Below, piece by piece: positions 50,535-57,944 of a stretch of 64,000 nucleotides of DNA. Within the stretch, counting starts at the first letter, position 1, and each line of letters begins with the position of its first letter. The notes under the pieces are model-generated. The model did no database searches, was not told the origin of the DNA, and worked only from the letters and a program-made list of their open reading frames with translations. The translations under genes and the position numbers were made by a program. The DNA is from Periplaneta americana (Eukaryota; Arthropoda; Insecta; Blattodea; Blattidae): contig NC_091129.1 in NCBI RefSeq assembly GCF_040183065.1, forward strand, positions 440,501 to 504,500. Direction: 5' to 3'.

Positions 50535-53500
50535 GAAACCTGTTCAAGACGGAAGTGATATGGTCCTAATTTTTTTTCCGTTGTGGACAGGTTTCTGTGT
50601 TATTCAGGTGTGAAGTTGAAATGGAATATTTTATCATTTGTATAAATGAAAAACAAAATGGCATGCTGCAAATTGTAGGAATTATAAAATATTCCGTGTA
50701 ACACTACTGACATTAAATCAGCTTCATGTCGCTTATTTAATTGGTGAATAATCTTGATGAAAATCTCATTTCCTCTATAAATTGTATCGTAAGTCACTCA
50801 TTAAGCACTATAAAGTTTATTAATTACGCTAAATTTAATATCTAGCACTATACTATAATACTGTACTGTATATCACAGCACATTATTTAATTGGACTAGG
50901 AGCCTACAAGCCTTGAATTCTGGATTATCTAATTTCTTTGCCAGTTCAAGGGTTTTCTTTGCAGAATAGGTCCAGAAATTTGCACGATCTTTGAAAGGGC
51001 AAGAACAATCCACTTCCACAACAGTTCATTCATTTCTATGTAACCAGTTGTTTTCTCTTTCCTTTTATGTCACCATTATTGACCGCAAGCCACTCACTCA
51101 TGATACGGCCTTTATTTTTGAAAGTGTCAAGTTACACATGAGTTTTCCATTCATAAATTTCAACATTATTTTCCGTACTCTTCGTTTCTTGTTTTCCTTG
51201 ATAACTTTTACTTCATCAATTAATGATAGTGCAACATTTTTACGCAACTTTTTTTATCACGAAATCACTATACACTTGCATTCTACCCAGCTACGACAGT
51301 ATACAGGAGTGAAGCATTGAACATCTTTGAAGGGACTCGTCTGCCTAGTCAATAGGGTAATAAAATTTATGACCACCAGGCAACACACCCTCGCAACCTA
51401 AAATATTTTACAAAGAAAACTTGTTATTATCTTAGTGACCTATGTGTTTCGTACATTCCTTGAAAGCACATACTGTTTCAAAATATAGTTTACATTAAAG
51501 TAGTGTGTCCAAAATATTATTTCCATTTTGAACAGTAGCAGACAGTTTCCGCGTAAGCGTTGGACAGTTTCCATTTTAATCAGGAAAAATTATACATAAT
51601 ACATATGAATTTCGCCAGGACCAATAAATTGTTCTGAAATAGACAGGATTCCGGATTATTCAGGTCCCGATTTGAACAGGTTTCACTGTATATAAATATT
51701 TTGTATAAAATATTTTAATTTCTAAATCAATACTAAAAGATACAAATCTACTGTGCTTCATAGAATGAAGTATGAAGTGCCAAGCGTGTTCATATGATGA
51801 CGACACATTTATAATTAGTACACATGCGTCATCATGGAAGACTGAACATCCTTAGCAGTACAGCAGAAGCTATGATTATTCTAGAGTACGGCCAAGATAA
51901 ATATCTTCAAACAATGCGATAAAAGCAATACTTACACAAGGCTGCCATCGTATTTCAGCTGATAACTAACATTGCAGACAGCTCCTAACTGTGTTTCGGC
52001 AATGAACTTATCACAATGTCAGCGTTGCCACATATCTTCTGAATCAATAAGCACTTCCAAAATTCAAATCCATAATGTAGTATTATTTTTTCAACAGTTT
52101 AAATAAACACATGCATGCCTGATTATATGATCACGCACAGCAGTAATAGGTTAAAAAGGCCATCTATGCTTATGTGACAAAATTACACAAATGCTATTTT
52201 TACATTTTTACTGATGACGTTGTCAGTTCAAATGAGCCATCTTCAGATCAGTTTGTATAATAATCCTACTGAATACATTTATAATTAGATTGACAAACAA
52301 GTGTGCATACAAGACATCAGAAGTATAATACAGGCACTATGTAGGAACAATTTACATGTGCATATATCCTTTAATAAAACATGTTAAAACATTTTAAGTT
52401 AAAATCTGTGTAAACCATATAAATTATTTGTAATTAATATTGTGACTAATAAACCATTGAAATGACCAAGTGATGCTTCATGTAAATGCTAGGTACAAGA
52501 AGTTTATAGCAACAAATGTCATCTGAAGCAAGTTCATAAGTAAATTAACAATAAGATTTCTTGTTTCGATGTGAACTATGTTACTACCCAAACATGACGA
52601 GTGTACTAATGGTTGCTTTGTACTCTTGTCTCTGTCTGTAGAGATATTCAGTAATGAACCATAACTGTAATACCTAAATGCGCCAGCAGTATTGTCAATC
52701 AGTGTCCAGTACAACTTCAAAAGCATTGGTGATTATTGGAAAAAAGTACCTTATTTTCTCGAATAAGTCGTGCACCCCACTTTTGAAAGACAAAAAACAA
52801 ACGCAAATTACAAAAACAAAATATTTCTGTAAATGTGTTCAGGACAAATTAAAAACAATTGAGCACAAATACATCCAGGTTGTTGCGTTCAGACATTCTT
52901 ACAATACTTGAAATCTTTAATATTTTCTTCCAGTGCTATAGCCAGAACTTCTAGTTGGCAACTGCATAGCCAAGCTATCGTTTCTCCATTGTATATTCGT
53001 TTAGCTTGGACTTCACACTGACCACTAAAGGATCCTGTTTGATAACATTTCCTTCTTTTTCTCCAGTCTGTAACTTTCACTTGCATCTAATAGCCTATAT
53101 GGGCTGTAGTATGATTTCCACAGCTTTGATAATTTTAAATTTTTCGTTGCAAGTAAAGGGTCACGATCTCATACCTTTAATGGTAATCATTTTCAGAATT
53201 GAAAATATAAGACGCATAAACTAAACACTTATCAGCTATCACACTTGAACTTGATTCAGACACATCTACTGCTAATCTAAACACCATGCACCATTTAACA
53301 ATGTTAACAGATTGAAATATCTATGCACGAAGATAATGGCATGCTCTACCACCTTAGGAGTTGCATGGCATGTTGCCAACTTCATTTCGAATAAACCGCG
53401 CACCCATATTTTTTACTTATATATTTCGGAAAAAAATTGCGCGGGGTATTCGAGAAAATACAGTAATACTTTTCTGACGCACCTAAGAATGTCCTCGTTC

Positions 53501-56500
53501 TGCTATGAAGCCTTGATCCTCACACAACTATACAAATAATTCGTGATGTACAGGATCTCCTAATTATGCTTAGGTCTGTATCCAGAAATGACCCATAACT
53601 TCTCTTTTCCGAAGAAAGAGTTAATTATACTGAATTTCAGTGCTACTGCATCAGCACACGAAACTTTTAACCACTAACCACTATTACATAGTTATGATAT
53701 TGACTTAGTTTGAATCTTAGAAACGCCTTTAGAAGGTAATTTAAAATTAAGTAATGGTCGACAACACAATCCAGGTGGCAGCACAGCAATATTAATTAAA
53801 TCTTCACTTTGAGTTACTGCTGCAGCACCTCAACTCAGGGTCTGGAATGCAGTGTGAACTACACTTCACATTGCAGTCTCCTCTGCTACAGGACCATGTA
53901 TTACAGGACTCTCTGTTGTTCCTGGTCAGTTGATCATGTCTGTAACTGTTAACTTTGTACGTTTTGTTTTGTAACCTACTACAGTTCAAGTGAGTTTTCG
54001 TTGCAGTCTAAATGTCTAAATTGGATATACAATTTTTAAATTCTCCTACTGGTGCTCTATAAACACACAAGATAATACAACTTGATAGGCGACAGCCAAC
54101 TTAAATCCTACAGATTTCAGTATCTTGTTCACTACAGAAATGAGACATATCGTCATTTCCCATAACTATGGTCCTGGAACACAGCTATGGTCCACAATAC
54201 AACCATTTAAATTTTGTACTCCGTAATGTAGTACCTCATTTATCTATATTTTTGCTGTACTGTAGTTTGAAGTCAAGTCACTGCAGCTGTCTATGAACAG
54301 TCTACGTTTCTTCTACAATGTTCTTTGAATGGTTGTATCATGGACCATAGTTGTGTTCCAGAACCATAGTTATGGGAAATGACGGTATCAGTTTTATTAA
54401 ACAGATTATCCTTAACAAAAATAAAAGCACCTTCGTTTCGAAAGTCATGTCCATAGAAATTACATGTTAATAGGTATCCTTGTAAAGGCAACTATAATGC
54501 TTTCTGTTTCTAATGATGGTCTGTTAAATGTACAGCCTTAGATACAAAAACGACCAATCTCTTGTAGCATGAATTTGTAAGTCCACTTCAGGCAGTGTCT
54601 GGTTCACATGACAAGGGAAAGGATGCTTATTTTGCACCTAATTTATAACACTTCATCTATAAACAGATAGAAAAAGTAACAAACTAACAGAGCAGTCTCG
54701 TGCATGTGAACCTAAGCTCTCACGGAATCAAACGAAATCTTCTGAAGGGGCTTAGCATATGGCAGACGAAGATTGTACAGAATATACTAAGTTTGTTGAG
54801 CTTTATGAGTTGAGGTAGTAAAGTAATGATCAGGTCCTTGTCCCTTAACATTTTGATGACAAATCATGAAATTCTTGTGTTTTAAAATATTCATTATTTG
54901 GAACTTCATAATAGTCATCATTTTTTAATTGAACTAGTTTTGAAAACCTTACTGGTCGAAGATTTACCCTAAGAAAGAAGAAACTACAGCATTAACTAAC
55001 ATGGAACAATAGTTCCACACAGTTGATTTGATGCATGGTTACATATAAGAGTATGTTATTTATATGGCGTGGATTATTTGGAAATTGACGATCTTATACT
55101 CTTTCTGCCTGTTTAGGAGAGGATGCTGTGACAGTTATGGAAGAAGATCTGAGACTTTGTTCAGTCAAACCTGTGCTTGAAGGAGATAGACGTTTTTGCT
55201 TTGAAGTTCTGTCCCCTGCCAAGTAAGCATATTTTGTAATCTTTGATGTTTATAATATATTACATTCTCAAGTGACAGGATGTTGCATCATTGAAATTAA
55301 CGTGACAACAAGCAATAGAAGCTGTAATGTGTCTTGTGAAGACATGGGCATGGGTCATACCACTGGTTGAGTTTCTGTCACAGTTGGTGCAGCATTCTTA
55401 AAGAAGTGCTTGTTGCTCATTTGTTTGATTAATTATTGTTTCATTTATATAATTTTAGGAGCCATATGTTGCAAGCAGATTCTGACGAAATGTTCCAGTC
55501 GTGGATATCAGCAATGCAGCAAGGAATAGGGGCAGCAATTCAACTTAGTATTAGTGAAGAGGGTTCTTTAGCTGGTGCTAATGTTGGTAGTATTGGAGCT
55601 ACTAGCAATGGTGGTGGTAAAGATTCTGGTGCATCTCATTCACCCAGTGGCAGTTCTGCTGGAGATCCTGTTGATAAGCCGTCACCAGAAAGACAACGCA
55701 GGAACAGGTAATCATCAATTTCACTCCTTTGGATTTGGAGAGTACTTTGTTTAAAATGTTTGTAGGTTGATTTATAGTGCCAAATATTTGACTGGCCCTT
55801 CTCTGCTGCTCTCATTAATTGATACCAGTTTTTAAATTTGCACCTTGACAGGTTTGCAAAGAAGTAAGCAATTAGAAGACATTGTGATATCAGCAATAAG
55901 CTGTGTTGCACTCAATATAAAGAAATAACAGATTTCAGAAATAACTTATTCTGAACTCAATATGAAGTAAGTAATTGAAACTGATTTATTAGTAGAAATT
56001 TTAACAGTATTTTGAAGGACAGATTAGAAAGTGAAATATCAGAGCATCAGGCAGGCTGATTATGCATGGACCATATTTTAATAGTAGGCAAATTAGTGAA
56101 AAATCATATGCCAAAACTCAAGAGATCCATCTTATATTTGTAGATTTAGAATAGATCGTAACGTGAAAATAGATGCGTATAGGCACTATAAAATTTCATT
56201 ATTATAATAGCAGGAATATAATATATATAAGAGTTACTGATAGGCTTGATAGGCTATTAAGGAAAACAATAGGTAAAAACCTAAAAAATCAATGTCTACT
56301 GATGAGTTGAAAAGACTAAAAAAAACATTTTGTGCCTGTGAAAGTTATACAAAGTTCCAAAATTTAAAAACACTTAATTTTATACTTAAAATGAAAATCT
56401 AAGATTTGTGGAAAAATTTTATGTGATAGGCAAAAACTAATTTCATATTCGTAATCAGCGCAGAAAACTTGAAGAAACACTGTCTAGTTTATAGTCAGCA

Positions 56501-57938
56501 GAACCCATGCTGATCGGTGTAAATGAAGTGGAATGCAACTGTTTGAACATTGGCATTGACTGTTTAGACGTTGAGGGACATAACCAGTTGACATTTGTGT
56601 ACTGGGTTTTTGCCGGAAGGGAGAATTACTGAGAATTGTCCATCATAATAAAATTCGCTCCTTGATTGCCAATGAACTTCACCGGGCTGATAAGTATGAG
56701 GTGTACGAGGAAATTGGGTGCCTTTCTGCCGACGGTTCAACTAGAAGAGCAGATATCATTATTTATTATAGACCAAAAAAAATTGTGGACTCATTCTCGA
56801 TCCCACAGTCAGTTTTGAGAACAGCGAGGAACAACCTAGAGAAGTCTGCAAAGAAAAACGGGCGATTTATCTGCCATGCTGCAGCGATTTGGGGACCAAA
56901 TATAACATCAAGATATGGACGTTATAGGAATTATGATTGGGGCTAGAGGCACAGTCCCATGGGAGTCCTTAGAAGTCTTGCGAAAATTGAAAGTTCCTGA
57001 CAGCACCCTAGACATGATATCCTCCACTGCACAGAAGTCGTCTATTAGCATAATTAATCATTTATATTCTTTATAAAATGTAATTTGTTTTGTAGCCTAA
57101 ATTGTTTTTTGCATTTCCAATAAGTTTTCCAATGACAGCCTACCTAACTAGGGTTTCTATTAAAGAAAAATTTGAATTAAATACAAATATTCATTTAGAA
57201 TAGATTAGGAGGCCGATTATTAAACCCTGGTTGGGACAGCCATCAAATATCTATTAAGAAAAGGTTTTCAGTAAGTCTTATATTTGGACAGCACGATAAT
57301 GACACAACCAGGATCTGGGTCAGCATCTATTTTTATTGCCTTTATTACTGTAGTCGCATCTGCAATCGTAATAGAAGGATCATATTCATAACGAGCTGTA
57401 GATGGATAGTCCATGTGAAGGCTGTGTGGTCAGTATGCAGTTCTTTCGATATCGTAATGCAGTGTGAACAGCTTTCCAGCATTGATTATAATGTTCTTAT
57501 TGAGTTTTTTCATACATGAATTTTTCTCTCCTTTCTGTCTAATCCTTTTAGTAGCTCTTGATGAGTTCCTACTTTTTGTGGACGGGAACAGGAACTAACT
57601 TTATGGACTTGTAATTCGAACTATCTAGCGTAACTGATACAAATCAAGCCTCTTCCAATTTATGAATGACTCCTACATAGCATATTGATAACCATATTTC
57701 TGGTGTTTTGGTGGCTGCATGTGGATTTCTGTCTTGTGAATACTTGTCTAACATTTTCGGAGGTGCGAAAGTAGCAATGTAGTGCTGATAATGATAACAT
57801 TTACAACAGTAACGTTGTTATATTGTTTCAGAATGTGGGAGCAGATACTGAAAATTCCAGGAAATGATCATTGTTGTGATTGTGGAAATGTGAATCCACG
57901 TTGGGCCAGCATAAACTTGGGTATTACTCTTTGTATTG
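21548..57938 (+). CDS. ACAP2: ACAP-family ArfGAP (BAR-PH-ArfGAP-ankyrin), 10 exons, 3' end outside window
   Basis: Exons join as 21548-21600, 27749-27806, 34520-34578, 35342-35515, 40160-40388, 43338-43433, 46696-46912, 55117-55222, 55459-55707 and 57832-57938. This gives 449 codons plus one base. All introns are GT-AG and every junction keeps frame. Seen: an N-terminus ending DSPKFR, a BAR coiled coil (residues about 3-245), a PH domain (about 262-356, with [20 protein letters not shown] and the C-terminal helix Trp346), a Gly/Ser-rich linker (about 357-413), and the start of an ArfGAP zinc finger with Cys428, Cys431 and Cys448. The fourth Cys and the arginine finger lie in the next exon, beyond the window. 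Known of the family: ACAPs use BAR and PH to sense curved, phosphoinositide-rich membrane and stimulate GTP hydrolysis on Arf6 in endosomal recycling. It aligns residue by residue with human ACAP2 as I remember it; Drosophila CenB1A is the expected orthologue. The start ATG has G at -3 and +4. Confidence 0.93.
21601..23890. other. Intron 1, first part: no recognisable element
   Basis: AT-rich intron with short frames only. Several taggccta phrases occur, a word common throughout this window. Confidence 0.5.
23895..24705 (-). pseudogene. RLE-type (R2-like) LINE, C-terminal end, copy 1
   Basis: Read on the minus strand across several frames: [47 protein letters not shown], then [22 protein letters not shown] and [10 protein letters not shown]. 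The order C-x2-C..H-x4-C, RHH, R-(I/P)-D, then IID and a Lys helix is that of the zinc knuckle plus restriction-like endonuclease of R2-type LINEs. There are several frameshifts, so it is dead. It lies in ACAP intron 1. Confidence 0.75.
25088..25330 (+). mobile_element. tRNA-derived SINE (type D)
   Basis: A-box-like gtgtggcccagtggtaag and B-box-like ggttgtgagttcgcctccc, about 40 bp apart, followed by an AT-rich tail and ggtgagacctggcctgtata. It differs in sequence from the other SINE types here. Confidence 0.6.
25405..26110 (-). pseudogene. Tc1/mariner-type transposase relic
   Basis: The minus strand reads [20 protein letters not shown] (first catalytic Asp), a stop, [20 protein letters not shown], then FFQQANHS where HND or QDNA is expected, and [15 protein letters not shown]. 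These are the D..D..NP(I/V)(E/Q)N(L)W blocks of Tc1 transposases. The second Asp is degraded and frames break at least twice. The N-terminal DNA-binding region was not found. Confidence 0.85.
26425..26471. repeat. (ATT)n microsatellite
   Basis: About 15 uninterrupted units in intron 1. Confidence 0.95.
27059..27353 (-). mobile_element. tRNA-derived SINE (type A) with target duplication
   Basis: The minus-strand copy is about 27072-27340, with B box gggttcgattcccgg on the reverse complement. It is flanked by TAGCATCTTGTAT (27059-27071) and TAGCGTCTTGTAT (27341-27353), a 13-bp duplication with one mismatch. It is 400 bp upstream of ACAP exon 2. Confidence 0.92.
27749..27806 (+). CDS. ACAP2: ACAP exon 2 (BAR domain)
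   Basis: Preceded by a T-rich tract ending atttacag and followed by gtagga. Encodes [19 protein letters not shown], the first helix of the BAR coiled coil. The first base completes the Arg codon from exon 1, and the exon ends on a codon boundary. Confidence 0.93.
27807..29165. other. Intron 2, first part: nothing recognised
   Basis: AT-rich. Short frames around 28100-28690 on both strands have no familiar motif. Confidence 0.5.
29170..30886. repeat. 59-bp minisatellite, about 29 units, with higher-order variants
   Basis: The unit begins gtctgataactttgatcact and includes tgtgtgctgtggatgtgact. Units are 58 or 59 bp. Diagnostic variants (gatcgc/gatcac, ttggatc/tttgatc, cttttg/cttgtg, cagtggcgc/cagtgcgc/cagttgcac, gttgaaa/gttgata/gttcata) recur in blocks of two to four units, showing expansion by multi-unit steps. 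It lies in ACAP intron 2. Confidence 0.97.
30890..31630. other. Intron 2: nothing recognised
   Basis: Contains a run of C (30907-30918) and otherwise AT-rich unique-looking sequence. Confidence 0.5.
31640..31900 (+). pseudogene. DUF7869-type transposon protein fragment
   Basis: Across frames it reads FWTYNLTGK, then [20 protein letters not shown] and [13 protein letters not shown], then [12 protein letters not shown]. This is the order WTYNL..CYMWHE..RG.NEI.SCL..YSDTCGGQNRN that I know from arthropod transposon-associated DUF7869 proteins. At least two frameshifts. The element borders were not found. Confidence 0.6.
31905..32600. other. Intron 2: nothing recognised
   Basis: AT-rich. From about 32440 on, diverged fragments of the following tandem repeat begin to appear (taatcctggagtga, taatcctggtatta). 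Confidence 0.5.
32620..33645. repeat. Tandem array of 114-bp and 57-bp units
   Basis: The word tcctgagcctgttctttt recurs at 32702, 32816, 32986, 33156, 33326, 33440 and 33554. Spacings are 114, 170, 170, 170, 114 and 114. The 170-bp steps equal one long unit plus a 57-bp partial unit starting caacaatatgacttaattat. On the minus strand the 114-bp unit is an open 38-codon repeat (..[20 protein letters not shown]..), but the 57-bp units bring stops. Confidence 0.95.
33655..33712 (+). mobile_element. Type A SINE head fragment
   Basis: gtccacacttgtggagtaac followed by ggttagcgtgtctgaccgcg is the first 50 bases of the type A SINE, broken off at the junction with the next SINE. Confidence 0.8.
33728..33900 (+). 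mobile_element. tRNA-derived SINE (type B)
   Basis: ggagttccttagtggctcag (A box) and ggtcccgggatcgataccc (B box), then ccccggaacaatttttccct as in the copy at 4972-5100. Confidence 0.8.
33910..34515. other. Intron 2 end: nothing recognised
   Basis: AT-rich sequence up to ACAP exon 3. No supported feature. Confidence 0.5.
34520..34578 (+). CDS. ACAP2: ACAP exon 3 (BAR domain)
   Basis: Acceptor ttctttacag, donor gtaagg. Encodes [19 protein letters not shown] plus AG of a Ser codon. It corresponds to the LVKLC..MIDTGK stretch of vertebrate ACAP2. Phase 0 in and phase 2 out fits both neighbours. Confidence 0.93.
34956..35265. mobile_element. Tigger/pogo-type MITE
   Basis: The left end is CAGTAGAACTCCAGTTATC. 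The reverse complement of the right end is AGTACAACTCCAATTATCCG. It has TA next to the left end and ATCCGG-type palindromic words inside, as in Tigger-derived MITEs. It lies in intron 3 between exons 3 and 4. Confidence 0.75.
35342..35515 (+). CDS. ACAP2: ACAP exon 4 (BAR domain)
   Basis: Acceptor cctattttcag, donor gtaagc. Encodes the [15 protein letters not shown] stretch through [19 protein letters not shown] to FVKG. LQEM-FHTIL-DQ is strongly conserved in ACAPs. Enters and leaves in phase 2. Confidence 0.95.
35830..36345 (-). pseudogene. LINE ORF2 C-terminal end
   Basis: Minus strand: [88 protein letters not shown]. This is the well-known post-RT region of many animal LINEs (LYG-E-W-, FEMW-WRRM, RNWLGH-LRR, DDI). 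Few breaks. A second piece of the same family is at 58480-58625. Confidence 0.85.
36350..38040. other. Intron 4: nothing recognised
   Basis: AT-rich. The stretch 36824-37105 is open on the minus strand, but I recognise no protein family in it. It may be repeat-derived. Confidence 0.45.
38045..38280 (-). pseudogene. LINE endonuclease fragment with internal deletion
   Basis: The minus-strand frame begins [20 protein letters not shown], matching the ..WNVRT. start of LINE endonucleases. It then jumps to [13 protein letters not shown], a later endonuclease segment (GVG-LLSK-A). The middle is missing. Confidence 0.55.
38290..39715. other. Intron 4: nothing recognised
   Basis: AT-rich. No supported feature before the 60-bp minisatellite. 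Confidence 0.5.
39721..40074. repeat. 60-bp minisatellite, 6 near-identical units
   Basis: Unit atctcgttcaggaatgtgta + cttttagtattgtaagaata + taatgcaggacagtagtcat. Units 1-5 differ by a single a/c; the sixth is slightly diverged at its end. The near-identity means recent expansion. The array ends 85 bp before ACAP exon 5. The open minus-strand frame (20 residues per unit) follows from the unit being divisible by three. Confidence 0.98.
40160..40388 (+). CDS. ACAP2: ACAP exon 5 (BAR domain)
   Basis: Acceptor ttgttggcag, donor gtaagt. Encodes [20 protein letters not shown] through [20 protein letters not shown] to [13 protein letters not shown]. It is GC-rich compared with its surroundings. 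Its acceptor lies only 85 bp after a six-copy 60-bp minisatellite. It ends on a codon boundary and joins directly to the exon at 43338. Confidence 0.95.
40390..41720. other. Intron 5, first part: nothing recognised
   Basis: AT-rich. No repeat or frame that I can name. Confidence 0.5.
41730..42545. repeat. 100-bp tandem repeat, 8 units
   Basis: ctctttgtagcttaggaagc recurs at 41741, 41841, 41941, 42041, 42141, 42241, 42341 and 42441, exactly 100 bp apart. Units differ at only a few positions (tctctagc/tctgtagc/tctccagc; cctgta/cctgga). It lies in intron 5. Confidence 0.98.
42546..43300. other. GC-richer unassigned segment in intron 5
   Basis: Base composition shifts up right after the 100-bp array. 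On the minus strand the stretch through 42660 reads [19 protein letters not shown] and runs into the last repeat unit. A 133-codon minus frame covers 42865-43266. No family recognised. Possibly the single-copy neighbour from which the array expanded, or an old transposon. Confidence 0.4.
43338..43433 (+). CDS. ACAP2: ACAP exon 6 (BAR domain)
   Basis: Acceptor cttcacag, donor gtaagt; 96 bases, phase 0 at both ends. Encodes [20 protein letters not shown] and [12 protein letters not shown], which match MLSFMYAHLAFFHQG and the following residues of ACAP2 without a gap after exon 5. Confidence 0.94.
43434..45485. other. Intron 6: nothing recognised
   Basis: Very AT-rich, short frames only. Confidence 0.5.
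45491..46309. mobile_element. MITE with about 33-bp inverted ends and internal CTACTTTT motifs
   Basis: The left end is AGGTACGATCACACGTCGCT followed by acttttgcagcg. The reverse complement of the right end is AGGTAAGGTCACACGTCGCT followed by the same words. TTA flanks both sides (45488-45490, 46310-46312). The inside carries many copies of ctacttttgcagc / aaaagtagc in both orientations. The TTA duplication suggests PIF/Harbinger, but hAT-like alternatives are open. It lies in intron 6. Confidence 0.85.
46696..46912 (+). CDS. ACAP2: ACAP exon 7 (end of BAR, start of PH)
   Basis: Acceptor tttatcag, donor gtaagt. Encodes residues 224-295. The end of the coiled coil ([16 protein letters not shown]) is followed by the PH start ([30 protein letters not shown]). 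The Lys/Arg-rich beta1-beta2 loop is the expected phosphoinositide-binding side. Ends with one base of a Gly codon. Confidence 0.96.
46913..47610. other. Intron 7 start: nothing recognised
   Basis: AT-rich. It ends in an (ATT)n tract at 47612-47668. Confidence 0.5.
47612..47668. repeat. (ATT)n microsatellite
   Basis: About 19 uninterrupted units. Confidence 0.95.
47716..48262 (+). mobile_element. Short inverted-repeat element with a recombinase-like motif
   Basis: acttcatgctcgaccat near the left and the reverse complement of the right (acttcttatgctcgaccat) form inverted ends about 15-18 bp long. Inside, ..[14 protein letters not shown] (about 47933-47973) resembles the end of tyrosine-recombinase (Crypton-type) domains that I remember from invertebrate transposons. 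Neither point alone is conclusive. Confidence 0.4.
48268..48375. repeat. Imperfect hairpin
   Basis: gcctataatggtaattaaga is followed about 60 bp later by the near reverse complement cttcttaattactatcatta + tagg. It may be a small MITE. Confidence 0.6.
48560..48800 (-). pseudogene. RLE-type LINE, C-terminal end, copy 2
   Basis: [20 protein letters not shown], then [20 protein letters not shown] and [17 protein letters not shown], match the endings of the copies at 23895 (EEVHEEKKN..) and 56560. The open frame extends upstream to 48991 with sequence of unclear origin. Confidence 0.7.
49000..49990 (-). pseudogene. piggyBac-type transposase relic
   Basis: Minus strand: [60 protein letters not shown], then [20 protein letters not shown]. 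These are the DE(S)MV.Y.GRHS.KQFIRGKPIRFGYK.W and WWMDN blocks of DDE_Tnp_1_7 proteins. Several frame breaks. TTAA ends were not located. It lies in intron 7. Confidence 0.85.
50249..50495 (+). mobile_element. tRNA-derived SINE (type A)
   Basis: tggtccacatctgtggagta, ggttagcgcgtctatccacg, gggttcgattcccagtcggg, then the gctgggtaacttttggtgtt body and cgtaaaataacctattatat end. This is one of the better-preserved copies. Confidence 0.9.
50500..50532. repeat. (CA)n microsatellite
   Basis: About 16 CA units between the SINE tail and the left end of the Tigger element. Confidence 0.95.
50531..51688 (-). mobile_element. Tigger/pogo DNA transposon, deleted copy
   Basis: Inverted ends CAGTGAAACCTGTTCAA (17 bp, identical), with TA after the right end. 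On the minus strand about 51030-50940 reads [18 protein letters not shown], the CENP-B-type helix-turn-helix of Tigger transposases (..SGPILQEKA..). The catalytic domain is largely gone. 1.16 kb against about 2.4 kb for full Tiggers. Confidence 0.85.
51690..52745. other. Intron 7: nothing recognised
   Basis: AT-rich. No supported feature. Confidence 0.5.
52749..53463. mobile_element. pogo/Tigger-like non-autonomous element
   Basis: The left end is CCTTATTTTCTCGAATAAG and the reverse complement of the right end is CTGTATTTTCTCGAATACC, each next to a TA. TATTTTCTCGAATA ends are typical of a mariner/pogo-type family. A weak minus-strand VTDWRKRRK resembles the DNA-binding part of such transposases. 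Confidence 0.75.
53466..54145. other. Intron 7: nothing recognised
   Basis: AT-rich. No supported feature. Confidence 0.5.
54150..54385. mobile_element. 236-bp MITE with about 60-bp inverted ends
   Basis: Left TCGTCATTTCCCATAACTAT and the reverse complement of the right CCGTCATTTCCCATAACTAT, with homology continuing for about 60 bp (..GGAACACA-CTATGGTCCA..). TA lies on each side (54148-54149, 54386-54387), so it is a Tc1/mariner-type MITE. It lies in intron 7. Confidence 0.88.
54390..55110. other. Intron 7 end: nothing recognised
   Basis: AT-rich up to ACAP exon 8. Confidence 0.5.
55117..55222 (+). CDS. ACAP2: ACAP exon 8 (PH domain)
   Basis: Acceptor ctgtttag, donor gtaagc. Encodes [18 protein letters not shown], then [14 protein letters not shown] and two bases of Lys. 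It matches the VVVEDLRLCTVK..ERRFCFEVVSPTK block of ACAP PH domains. Only 236 bp separate it from exon 9. Confidence 0.95.
55459..55707 (+). CDS. ACAP2: ACAP exon 9 (end of PH, linker)
   Basis: Acceptor aattttag, donor gtaatc. [20 protein letters not shown] is the last strand and C-terminal helix of the PH domain, with its invariant Trp. It is followed by a low-complexity Gly/Ser/Asn linker and a basic end ([10 protein letters not shown]). The linker is insect-specific in sequence and probably flexible. Confidence 0.95.
55708..56555. other. Intron 9 start: nothing recognised
   Basis: AT-rich. No supported feature before the RLE-type LINE end. Confidence 0.5.
56560..57075 (+). pseudogene. RLE-type LINE, C-terminal end, copy 3
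   Basis: Plus strand across frames: [36 protein letters not shown] (the R-x-D of the restriction-like endonuclease), then [20 protein letters not shown] and a helix ending [11 protein letters not shown] with a stop. Same architecture as copies 1 and 2, but clearly a different subfamily. It lies in intron 9, parallel to ACAP. Confidence 0.72.
57080..57825. other. Intron 9 end: nothing firmly recognised
   Basis: A minus-strand frame near 57400-57330 reads [20 protein letters not shown], perhaps transposon-derived, but I cannot name a family. Confidence 0.4.
57832..57938 (+). CDS. ACAP2: ACAP exon 10 (start of ArfGAP zinc finger)
   Basis: Acceptor tattgtttcag, donor gtaagt. Encodes [19 protein letters not shown] and [17 protein letters not shown]-x2-C and the third Cys of the C4 finger are present, together with the ASINLGI signature. 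Ends one base into the next codon. No exon encoding the expected ECSGIHRSLGVH continuation was seen before 64000. Confidence 0.95.
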
Positions 57939-57944
57939 GTAAGT

